DNA of 64,000 bases from contig NZ_MIKA01000049.1 of NCBI RefSeq assembly GCF_001730295.1, forward strand, positions 62,001-126,000, written 5' to 3'. Source of the stretch: Enterococcus plantarum (GTDB taxonomy: Bacteria; Bacillota; Bacilli; Lactobacillales; Enterococcaceae). Below are positions 57,001 to 64,000 of this stretch, one piece after another. A program made the translations under genes and the position numbers. Positions within the stretch are counted from its first letter, which is position 1. Every line of letters starts with the position of its first letter. The notes beneath the pieces were generated by a model. The model saw only the letters and a list, made by a program, of their open reading frames with translations, was not told where the DNA came from and did no database searches.

Positions 57001-57723
57001 TCAGTCAACAAAATAGTCGCTTATTTTTTGTGGTGGATAATTAAATTTCCCAATCTTACTCTGTGATAGATGACACTCTACAAATAATTTAGCTAATTTT
57101 ACGGATACTGAAACAGGGTCTATAACTGGAACACCTATTTCTTCGCTTAATGAATCCGCATACATCGCAAATCTAGCACCACCTAATACAATTGCCTCAG
57201 CACCGTCTTCTTCAATCATCTTGATGATTGTGTTTTTTAGCGATTCTTTTACGGAACTGTTTTGGCTCACATTCTCCGTATCCATTTCAATCCCTCGTAC
57301 TGAGGCAAGTTTTCCTTCTAAACGTAGTAAATGTGTAAGGTCTTCTTGATAAGGTATATTTTGTTTGAAAACAGTTAAAATTGAATACTTATGTCCTAAC
57401 ATGGTCGCAATAACTTGAGATCCTTCTGCTATTGATATGACTGGAATATCTAATGCTTCTTTTAAAGCAAAAAAACCAAAATTCCCGAATCCAGCTAATA
57501 CAATTGCATCTGGTTTCACTTCTTCTGTAAAATCAAGTAACCCTCGCACAAACGACCAAACAGATTGATAATCGCCAAAAGTACAATCTATATGTTTAGA
57601 GCCTTTAGGATTGGTATATGGGATCAATTCTGTAGATGAATCATTAAACCCTTTTTCTGCTGATTTCATTAAAACTTTTGTTAATTCTGTATTACTATTT
57701 GGATTAGCAACAATAATTTTCAT
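57001..57723 (-). CDS. Asp/Glu/hydantoin racemase superfamily protein lacking both catalytic cysteines
   Basis: 240 residues, closest in layout to hydantoin/allantoin racemases (HyuE). N-terminal MKIIVANPNSNTELT (phosphate/carboxylate-binding PNSN motif), then VLAGFGNFG (75-83) and IVLGGARFAMYADSL (178-192). In active racemases both loops carry cysteine (ACFGDPG and LGCAGM); here Gly78 and Gly182 replace them. The only cysteines are at other positions (residue 47 and near the C terminus). It is therefore unlikely to be a two-base racemase. Start ATG 57721-57723 after AAAGGAG. Middle gene of the operon, 22 bp after the SBP-like gene. Confidence 0.8.
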   Translation of the reverse strand: MKIIVANPNSNTELTKVLMKSAEKGFNDSSTELIPYTNPKGSKHIDCTFGDYQSVWSFVRGLLDFTEEVKPDAIVLAGFGNFGFFALKEALDIPVISIAEGSQVIATMLGHKYSILTVFKQNIPYQEDLTHLLRLEGKLASVRGIEMDTENVSQNSSVKESLKNTIIKMIEEDGAEAIVLGGARFAMYADSLSEEIGVPVIDPVSVSVKLAKLFVECHLSQSKIGKFNYPPQKISDYFVD

Positions 57724-57745
57724 TTGAATCTCCTTTTTCATAAAT

Positions 57746-58657
57746 TTATTTATTTTTAGAATATAGATATGGCCGATTATCGACTAATTTGTCGTACGCT
57801 ATTTTTCTGTCTAATACATCTCCTAGTATTAAATAATCTTGCCAACGATCAACCTCTTGGGACTCAATGTTTATAGTCGGAGTCCACATTCCCTCTTTTA
57901 TAAACAGATCAATTGTTTTAATACCGTCTTCTACGGAAATTGTAGGCCAATTATTTTTAATAATCGTGCTGCAGACTTTTCCTCCATGTTCTAATAAATA
58001 TGACGTCCCTTTTTGAAGACCTACAGCGAATTTTTCAAATTCAACTAATTTATCTTCTATTATTTCAGGCAAACTATAGTAAACACTCCAAGGTATATTG
58101 CTGCCCTTTCTGGTTAAATCACAGAAGTTAAAACCTACTTGTCGATCAATCATGGAATGAGCTGTATCTGGTTGGACTACTATAAAGTCACCAAAACCTT
58201 TTTCAAAAAGATCGCAAATCATAGCTGTTGAAAAATCATGGATAAACCGAATTTTATTTGGATCAGCACCACCTTCTCGCGCGCTGCCAACCGTCATTAA
58301 ATAATGACCTGCCCCATCGCCTCCTGATACAAGTACTCTTTTTCCTTCTAACTTTTTCCAATCAAATGATCCTGATATTTTTTCTCTTGAAAGAATAACT
58401 AATGGGCATTTAGACGCTATTTTTGCAACTGACGTGTATTTTTGAATATTCTGACAATAAATCATAGGCAGCCACATTCCACCTAACACAACATCTGCTT
58501 GACCATTTTCTAAATCATCAAGTCCTTTTGTCCAAGGATCAGGTAAATACGAACATAATTTTAGCTTTTGTTCATCAAAAAAACCTTGTTCTTCTGCGAT
58601 GTATTGTGGCATGTAGTTCATTGATAATCCTGTTGCAGCAATTGTAAATGTAGTCAA
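57746..58657 (-). CDS. SBP-like (NMT1/THI5, SsuA-type) protein without signal peptide
   Basis: 303-residue type II periplasmic-binding fold: FTIAATGLSMNYMPQYIAEEQGFF (N-terminal strand-helix of the SsuA/THI5 group), GLDDLENGQADVVLGG, LEGKRVLVSGGDGAGHYL, and a C-terminal region like nitrate/sulfonate-binding proteins. There is no signal peptide or lipobox, so it should stay in the cytoplasm, and no ABC permease or ATPase lies nearby. It could be an intracellular sensor or an enzyme-like THI5 homologue. Start is TTG after AAAGGAG. First gene of the operon; a putative cre site lies about 215 bp upstream. Confidence 0.75.
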   Translation of the reverse strand: MTTFTIAATGLSMNYMPQYIAEEQGFFDEQKLKLCSYLPDPWTKGLDDLENGQADVVLGGMWLPMIYCQNIQKYTSVAKIASKCPLVILSREKISGSFDWKKLEGKRVLVSGGDGAGHYLMTVGSAREGGADPNKIRFIHDFSTAMICDLFEKGFGDFIVVQPDTAHSMIDRQVGFNFCDLTRKGSNIPWSVYYSLPEIIEDKLVEFEKFAVGLQKGTSYLLEHGGKVCSTIIKNNWPTISVEDGIKTIDLFIKEGMWTPTINIESQEVDRWQDYLILGDVLDRKIAYDKLVDNRPYLYSKNK

Positions 58658-59172
58658 TTTAGAAAATCTCCTTTTTGATTATATTTAGGTTTTGATAACA
58701 ATATATGCTATATGGTCTCCTATGACCTTTTATCACGAGAATGTTCTACTTGATTCGTGTGATTATTGTTTGTAGACTCAGAATCAATGATTGCAAATCT
58801 TGCTTGCATGTAATCAACGTAGTTTCTTGAGTTTCACTACTTTTGAATCTTTTTGAACTATCACAAATCATATTGTAAGCGGTATCCATGTCCTTTTCAT
58901 TGAACTTTTTAACATTTTATTTATATTTTTTGTTTAAAATAACTATTTATTACAAATTTTATATGAAAAACGACATAATAAACGAATAAAAATAAAGGAG
59001 TAGCAAAATATACTTGAACCATTTTATTGTAAAGGCCACCATAATTAACCAACGATTATCACGATAGTTTAAGAAGGAAATCCGACATAAGAAGTTTAAA
59101 AAAGTGTGAAAATAGTTGATTCTATTTCGAAATTAGTATTCATTCTAGACTTAATTACCAAACATTTACTAA
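58658..59172. other. Intergenic region with a cre-like site
   Basis: Very AT-rich stretch between the SBP operon and the ptsI terminator. TGTAAGCGGTATCC (58874-58887) resembles the two cre sites in the ureide island. No promoter pair could be called with confidence. No gene was found; an AAAGGAG at 58996-59002 is followed only by a 17-codon TTG frame at poor spacing. Confidence 0.5.
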
Positions 59173-59223
59173 TAAAAAAAAGCCTTCACCACTCAGAATA
59201 GACTCTGAATGGTGAAGACTTTA
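59173..59223 (-). terminator. Terminator of ptsHI
   Basis: Long stem AGTCTTCACCATTCAGA / TCTGAGTGGTGAAGGCT on the minus strand, followed by a run of T. Confidence 0.9.
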
Positions 59224-59231
59224 GTACTTAT

Positions 59232-60959
59232 TTATTTCGTATAATCCTTAACTAAGTCAATAACTTCTTCCATTGTATCGCAGTCATTCAACGCACGATC
59301 TGCAAGTTCAGCCATTTTCTTAGTATCTAGACGTTTCATTAAGCTACGAGTTTGAAGAATAGATGTCGCACTCATTGAGAACTCATCTAAGCCCATTCCT
59401 ACTAATAATGGTACAGCCATTTGATCGCCGCCCATTTCTCCACACATACCAGTCCATTTACCTTCAGCATGAGATGCGTCAATCACGTTTTTAATCAAAC
59501 GTAGGATTGATGGGTTATATGGTTGGTATAAGTAAGAAACACGTTCGTTCATACGGTCTGCTGCCATTGTGTATTGAATCAAATCATTTGTTCCAATACT
59601 GAAGAAATCAACTTCTTTGGCGAATTTGTCCGCAATTACAGCTGCTGCAGGAATTTCGATCATGATACCAACTTGAATCGTATCAGAAACTTTTGTTCCT
59701 TCAGAAACTAATTTTGCTTTTTCTTCTTCAAAGATTTTCTTCGCTGCTCTGAATTCTTTTAACGTTGCAACCATTGGGAACATGATACGTAAGTTACCAT
59801 GAACAGAAGCACGAAGTAACGCACGCATTTGTGTACGGAACATTTCGTCGCCACGTTCAGATAAACTGATACGTAATGCACGGTAGCCTAAGAATGGGTT
59901 CATTTCATGCGGTAATTGAAGATAAGGTAATTCTTTATCTCCACCGATATCCATTGTACGAACCACGACAGATTTACCGTTCATGCCTTCAAGTACTGCA
60001 GTGTAAGCTGTATATTGTTCATCTTCTGTTGGGAAATCGGGAGAATCCATGTAAAGGAATTCTGTACGATATAAACCAACAGCTTCAGCACCATTGTTGT
60101 GTACGCCTTCTAAATCTTTAGGAGTACCAATGTTTGCAGCTAACTCGATATGTTTACCATCAGCAGTGACTGTTTCAGCATGTTTTAATTTTTCCCATTC
60201 AACTTTAAGGTCAGCATATTCTTTGCCTTTCGCTTCAAAATCAGATTTTTCAGCGTCAGTTGGGTGGATGATGACATCGCCATCAATTCCGTTAACAGCT
60301 AAAATGTCGCCTTCTTTCACTTTAGCAGTGATTTCTTTTGTCCCTACAATCGCAGGAATTTCAAGAGAGCGAGCCATAATTGCTGAATGTGATGTACGTC
60401 CGCCAATATCCGTTACGAATGCTTTTACATACGTACGATCTAATTGAGCAGTATCACTTGGTGTTAAGTCATGGGCAACCACAACAACCTCTTCGTTGAT
60501 CATTGAAGGGTTAGGAAGAGTAACACCTAATAAATGAGCTAAAATACGTTTCGCAACGTCACGAATATCAGCAGCACGTTCTTGCATGTAGGCATTATCA
60601 TCCATCGCTTCGAACATACCGATATACATATCTGTTACTTCTTTTAATGCAGCTTCAGCATTTACTTTATTATCTTGAATATTTTGTTTGATTTGACCAA
60701 TCATTTCAGGGTCAGATAAAACCATTAAATGAGCATCAAATACTTGCGCTTCTTCTTCACCAAGGCTTTGCGCTGCTTTTTCTCTGATTGCTTGCAACTC
60801 AGTCGTAGATTTTGCTAAAGCGCCATCTAAACGGCTTTCTTCAGCAGATGTATCTTCTACAGATTTTTTGTCGAAAGATAAATCAGGTTGAACTAACAGG
60901 TAAGCTTTAGCGATAGCAACTCCATCACTTGCGGCAATTCCCTTTAGCATTTCAGACAT
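59232..60959 (-). CDS. ptsI: PTS enzyme I (phosphoenolpyruvate-protein phosphotransferase)
   Basis: First enzyme of the PTS: takes phosphate from PEP and passes it to HPr, and so feeds both the fructose and mannose-family systems in this window. 575 residues. The phosphorylated His191 is in [18 protein letters not shown]; the PEP-binding barrel shows [20 protein letters not shown] and [13 protein letters not shown], and the catalytic Cys is in GMCGEMGGD. Its start overlaps the ptsH stop by one base (TAATG). Confidence 0.97.
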   Translation of the reverse strand: MSEMLKGIAASDGVAIAKAYLLVQPDLSFDKKSVEDTSAEESRLDGALAKSTTELQAIREKAAQSLGEEEAQVFDAHLMVLSDPEMIGQIKQNIQDNKVNAEAALKEVTDMYIGMFEAMDDNAYMQERAADIRDVAKRILAHLLGVTLPNPSMINEEVVVVAHDLTPSDTAQLDRTYVKAFVTDIGGRTSHSAIMARSLEIPAIVGTKEITAKVKEGDILAVNGIDGDVIIHPTDAEKSDFEAKGKEYADLKVEWEKLKHAETVTADGKHIELAANIGTPKDLEGVHNNGAEAVGLYRTEFLYMDSPDFPTEDEQYTAYTAVLEGMNGKSVVVRTMDIGGDKELPYLQLPHEMNPFLGYRALRISLSERGDEMFRTQMRALLRASVHGNLRIMFPMVATLKEFRAAKKIFEEEKAKLVSEGTKVSDTIQVGIMIEIPAAAVIADKFAKEVDFFSIGTNDLIQYTMAADRMNERVSYLYQPYNPSILRLIKNVIDASHAEGKWTGMCGEMGGDQMAVPLLVGMGLDEFSMSATSILQTRSLMKRLDTKKMAELADRALNDCDTMEEVIDLVKDYTK

Positions 60960-61225
60960 TATTCTGACAATCCTTCTTTTTGCATTGTGTCTACGATTGC
61001 TGCTAATGCATCAGCTTCGTCAACACCGTCAACTGAGATAGTCACGTCTGAACCTTGACCAACGCCTAGAGACATAACGCCCATGATTGATTTAAGGTTA
61101 ACAGATTTACCTTTGTATTCTAAGTTGATATCTGAGTTAAATTTACTTGCAGTTTGTACTAATAATGTAGCCGGACGAGCGTGAATCCCTGTTTCTGCTA
61201 CGATGTGAAATTCTTTCTTTTCCAT
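60959..61225 (-). CDS. ptsH: Phosphocarrier protein HPr
   Basis: 88-residue general PTS carrier. His15 in [10 protein letters not shown] receives phosphate from enzyme I; Ser46 in [11 protein letters not shown] is the HPr-kinase site that lets HPr act with CcpA at cre sites, such as those suggested here upstream of the ureide genes. Ribosome site GAAGGAG. First gene of ptsHI. The 173-bp gap upstream has a possible promoter (TTGTAA, 17 bp, TAATCT on the minus strand near 61341-61369). Confidence 0.97.
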   Translation of the reverse strand: MEKKEFHIVAETGIHARPATLLVQTASKFNSDINLEYKGKSVNLKSIMGVMSLGVGQGSDVTISVDGVDEADALAAIVDTMQKEGLSE

Positions 61226-61398
61226 ATGAATCGGTCTCCTTCGTAAATAAATTAATTTTTTATGTTAGGGTTTTCCTTTCTTGGTACGTTTCAATTGAAA
61301 CTTGAATCTGGATAATACCCTTTCAATTTTTAAGATTACCATTTTTTGTGAGTAGTTACAACACTTTTAACCTATTTTTTATCAAATGAAAGGATCGA

Positions 61399-61590
61399 TT
61401 AATCTTCTTCTTTCATATAATGATATATAATTCGTCCATTTAATCCGGCTTCTCCAACAATTGACATTCGATCCGGCAAATTTTTCCAAACTTCCCTAAA
61501 GGTTGTAAAGTCTTTTGGTTCTATAACCAGTTCAGAAATAGTTCCTTCCTTTAATGCGTTGATTTGTTCTTCAAATGGATTTTCATACAT
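61399..61590 (-). CDS. Small conserved-looking hypothetical protein
   Basis: 63 residues: NPFEEQINALKEGTISELVI, then FTTFREVWKNLPDRMSIVGEAGLNGRIIY. The sequence looks like a compact conserved bacillar/enterococcal protein, but I cannot name its function. No signal peptide or membrane helix. The start has only a weak ribosome site. It lies between ptsH and clpE, divergent from clpE. Confidence 0.65.
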   Translation of the reverse strand: MYENPFEEQINALKEGTISELVIEPKDFTTFREVWKNLPDRMSIVGEAGLNGRIIYHYMKEED

Positions 61591-61795
61591 GGATTGATCA
61601 CAGCTTTCACTTTTATTTTTCGACTAAAGTTATTGTATGATAAAAATAGATAATTGTCTAAATTATTCTCATTTTCTGTATAAATAAACGTATATAGTTT
61701 TACTAAGACTTAATAATTTACAATGTAGGTAATGAACATTCAAAGTAATATGAGTTTTTCTCTCTATTTATTGGCTTAAACCAGAGTTCAATTGC

Positions 61796-61823
61796 TTGAT
61801 TCCTGCCAAAAAGATGCTATAAT
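61796..61823 (+). promoter_or_regulatory. Promoter of clpE
   Basis: TTGATT, a 16-bp spacer and TATAAT with an extended TG (TGCTATAAT). The 330-bp gap 61591-61920 otherwise shows only the CtsR site. Confidence 0.75.
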
Positions 61824-61832
61824 AATCTCAAA

Positions 61833-61861
61833 GGTCAAAAATGGTCAACTGTTTTTTGACC
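61833..61861 (+). promoter_or_regulatory. CtsR operator upstream of clpE
   Basis: GGTCAAA-AAT-GGTCAAC (61833-61849) is a near-perfect CtsR heptad direct repeat, just after the -10 box. A third half-site lies in inverse orientation at 61855-61861 (TTTGACC), which also makes a hairpin with the first one. Confidence 0.88.
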
Positions 61862-61920
61862 TTACTTATAAGGACTTTGAATTAAAATTAGTCTTATCTT
61901 GAAAGGACGTGTTTTATCCT

Positions 61921-64000
61921 ATGATTTGTCAAAATTGTCAACAAAATCCAGCAACGATCCACTTATATGCAAATGTTAATGGTCAAAGAAAACAATTAGA
62001 CTACTGCCAAAGTTGCTATCAAAAATTAAAAACAAAAGCAAACGATAATCAACCAACAATGTCTCAACAAGATCCATTTGGTTTTGGAAGTTTAGATGAT
62101 TTATACCGCTCACTCTCTCGTCAAATGCAAGAACAACAAGGGAATCCTAATGGGCAAACTCCCCCAACTCAGTTTGGTGATGGGAATGGTTTTAACGGCG
62201 GTCAGCCACCTCGTGGAGGTGTTGGACAGTCCGATGGTTTATTAGGTGAATATGGTATCAACATCACGCAAGCTGCTAGAAACGGAGACGTTGATCCTGT
62301 TGTCGGACGTGATGAAGAAATCAAACGTGTGATTGAAATCTTAAATCGTCGAACAAAAAATAATCCTGTTCTGATTGGAGAACCTGGTGTTGGTAAAACA
62401 GCCGTTGTTGAAGGTTTGGCACAAAAAATCGTCGATGGCGATGTGCCACAAAAATTATTGGACAAAGAAGTTATCCGTTTAGATGTCGTTTCTTTAGTCC
62501 AAGGTACAGGGATTCGAGGTCAATTTGAAGAACGCATGCAAAAGTTGATCGATGAAATCAAACAAGCTGAAAATGTCATCTTATTTATAGATGAAGTTCA
62601 TGAAATCGTTGGCGCAGGTGCTGCTGGTGATGGCAACATGGACGCCGGCAATATTCTAAAACCAGCGCTCGCTCGTGGTGAATTACAAATGGTTGGTGCA
62701 ACTACTTTGAATGAGTACCGCATTATTGAAAAAGATGCTGCGTTAGAACGCCGAATGCAACCTGTCCGTGTCGATGAACCAACGGTAGACGAGACGATTG
62801 CTATTTTGCAAGGATTACAAAAACGTTATGAAGATTATCACCATGTGAAATACACGGATGAAGCCATTAAAGCTGCTGCAACTTTATCAAATCGTTACAT
62901 TCAAGACCGTTTCCTACCTGATAAAGCCATTGATTTATTAGATGAATCTGGTTCTAAAATGAACTTAACGATCCAAATCGTCGATCCTAAAACGATTGAG
63001 AAGAAACTCGCAGATGCAGAACAACAAAAACAACAAGCCTCTGCTGAAGAAGATTTTGAGAAAGCTGCGTACTATCGCGATCAAATCAATAAATTACAGA
63101 CAATGAAAGAAAAGCAAATCAGTGATGAAGAAACACCTGTGATTGATGAAAAAAATATTGAAGCGATCGTAGAACAAAAAACAGGTATTCCTGTCGGTGA
63201 TTTAAAAGAAAAAGAACAAACACAATTGAAAAACTTGGCGGTCGATTTAAAAGCTAGCGTTGTTGGTCAAGATGATGCAGTCGATAAAGTTTCTAAAGCT
63301 ATTCGCCGTAATCGTGTTGGTCTAGGCAAGCAAAATCGCCCTATCGGTTCTTTCTTATTCGTTGGACCAACTGGTGTCGGTAAAACAGAATTGGCGAAAC
63401 AATTAACTTACGAATTATTTGGTTCAGAAGATTCAATGATTCGTTTTGATATGAGTGAATACATGGAAAAACATAGTGTCTCTAAATTGATCGGTTCACC
63501 TCCTGGTTATGTCGGTTACGATGAAGCGGGGCAATTAACTGAAAAAGTTCGTCGTAATCCATACAGCTTGATTTTATTAGATGAAATCGAAAAAGCACAT
63601 CCAGATGTATTGCATATGTTCTTACAAATCCTTGATGATGGCCGTTTAACCGATGCACAAGGCAGAACAGTCAGCTTCAAAGATACGATCATTATCATGA
63701 CAAGTAATGCAGGAACTGGTAATGTAGAAGCTAATGTCGGTTTTGGTGCTGCACGCGCGGGACTTACAAAATCTGTTTTAGGACAGTTGAATAATTTCTT
63801 TACACCTGAATTCTTGAACCGTTTTGATGGGATCATTGAGTTTAAAGCTTTGAGTAAAGAAAACTTGATGAACATCGTTAGCCTCATGTTAGATGATGTC
63901 AACGACTTACTTGCTCATCAAAAAATTCACATTGATGTCCCAATAGATGTGAAAGAAAAACTTGTAGATCTAGGCTACGATCCTGCAATGGGCGCTCGCC
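61921..64000 (+). CDS. clpE: ATP-dependent Clp protease ATP-binding subunit ClpE (partial)
   Basis: Heat-shock AAA+ unfoldase that feeds ClpP. The gene runs off the right edge; 693 codons are visible. N-terminal zinc finger (CQNC...CQSC, residues 3-30) diagnostic of ClpE, a Gln/Gly-rich linker, first AAA+ module (Walker A GEPGVGKT, Walker [10 protein letters not shown]), a UVR-like coiled segment ([18 protein letters not shown]), and second AAA+ module ([21 protein letters not shown]). Ribosome site GAAAGGACG. Controlled by a CtsR operator, as in other Firmicutes. Confidence 0.96.
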   Translation, partial: MICQNCQQNPATIHLYANVNGQRKQLDYCQSCYQKLKTKANDNQPTMSQQDPFGFGSLDDLYRSLSRQMQEQQGNPNGQTPPTQFGDGNGFNGGQPPRGGVGQSDGLLGEYGINITQAARNGDVDPVVGRDEEIKRVIEILNRRTKNNPVLIGEPGVGKTAVVEGLAQKIVDGDVPQKLLDKEVIRLDVVSLVQGTGIRGQFEERMQKLIDEIKQAENVILFIDEVHEIVGAGAAGDGNMDAGNILKPALARGELQMVGATTLNEYRIIEKDAALERRMQPVRVDEPTVDETIAILQGLQKRYEDYHHVKYTDEAIKAAATLSNRYIQDRFLPDKAIDLLDESGSKMNLTIQIVDPKTIEKKLADAEQQKQQASAEEDFEKAAYYRDQINKLQTMKEKQISDEETPVIDEKNIEAIVEQKTGIPVGDLKEKEQTQLKNLAVDLKASVVGQDDAVDKVSKAIRRNRVGLGKQNRPIGSFLFVGPTGVGKTELAKQLTYELFGSEDSMIRFDMSEYMEKHSVSKLIGSPPGYVGYDEAGQLTEKVRRNPYSLILLDEIEKAHPDVLHMFLQILDDGRLTDAQGRTVSFKDTIIIMTSNAGTGNVEANVGFGAARAGLTKSVLGQLNNFFTPEFLNRFDGIIEFKALSKENLMNIVSLMLDDVNDLLAHQKIHIDVPIDVKEKLVDLGYDPAMGAR

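Overview
The window looks like a chromosomal segment of an Enterococcus. It is AT-rich with strong AGGAGG ribosome sites. The NAD-dependent ligase has the enterococcal sequence (for example [12 protein letters not shown]). The housekeeping blocks pcrA-ligA-gatCA, fruRKA, tig, ptsHI and clpE are, from memory, grouped as in the E. faecalis chromosome. The species cannot be fixed from the sequence alone. Most genes here are on the minus strand.

Left to right: gatA (cut by the window edge), gatC, ligA and pcrA (1-5776, minus); a leader-bearing but cas-less type I-C-like CRISPR array of 20 identical repeats plus one degenerate repeat (5947-7333, transcribed minus, towards pcrA); a fructose operon fruR-fruK-fruA (7995-11715, plus); a short-chain dehydrogenase with a degenerate cofactor motif (11966-12712); and a protein of unknown function (12842-14173, minus).

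From 14.3 to 33.2 kb lies a complete ureide-degradation island: allantoin permease, allantoinase, allantoate amidohydrolase, ureidoglycine aminohydrolase, two tandem ureidoglycolate dehydrogenases, ureidoglycine-glyoxylate aminotransferase (PucG), the FdrA/AllG/AllH oxamate-carbamoyltransferase set, carbamate kinase, a PucR-type regulator and two paralogous MFS transporters. Together these should take up allantoin, convert it through allantoate and ureidoglycine to oxalurate by two parallel routes, and harvest one ATP from carbamoyl phosphate, leaving oxamate and ammonia.

After an alpha/beta hydrolase, tig and a zinc-ribbon membrane protein comes a mannose-family PTS operon with two SIS-domain deglycases (glucoselysine/fructoselysine type, gfr-like; 37.3-42.0 kb). 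It sits behind a sigma-54 promoter, and its LevR-type activator is frameshifted (42.0-44.8 kb). A methionine-salvage operon (metE-like, metQ, mtnN) follows under a tRNA-Met T-box leader. An accessory stretch (48.3-54.2 kb) carries a frameshifted small exported protein, a gene-poor 0.9-kb region, a membrane-anchored AbrB/MazE-fold protein, and a lactococcin-972-type bacteriocin operon with a two-part permease. Next are a DUF1002 exported protein, an uncharacterised three-gene operon (signal-less SBP-like protein, cysteine-less Asp/Glu/hydantoin-racemase homologue, DAACS symporter; 55.7-58.7 kb), and finally ptsI-ptsH and a CtsR-controlled clpE that runs off the right edge.

The most unusual structural signal is a family of intergenic hairpin elements. 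They sit between co-directional genes, always in the same orientation to transcription, and their stems change in a compensatory way between copies.
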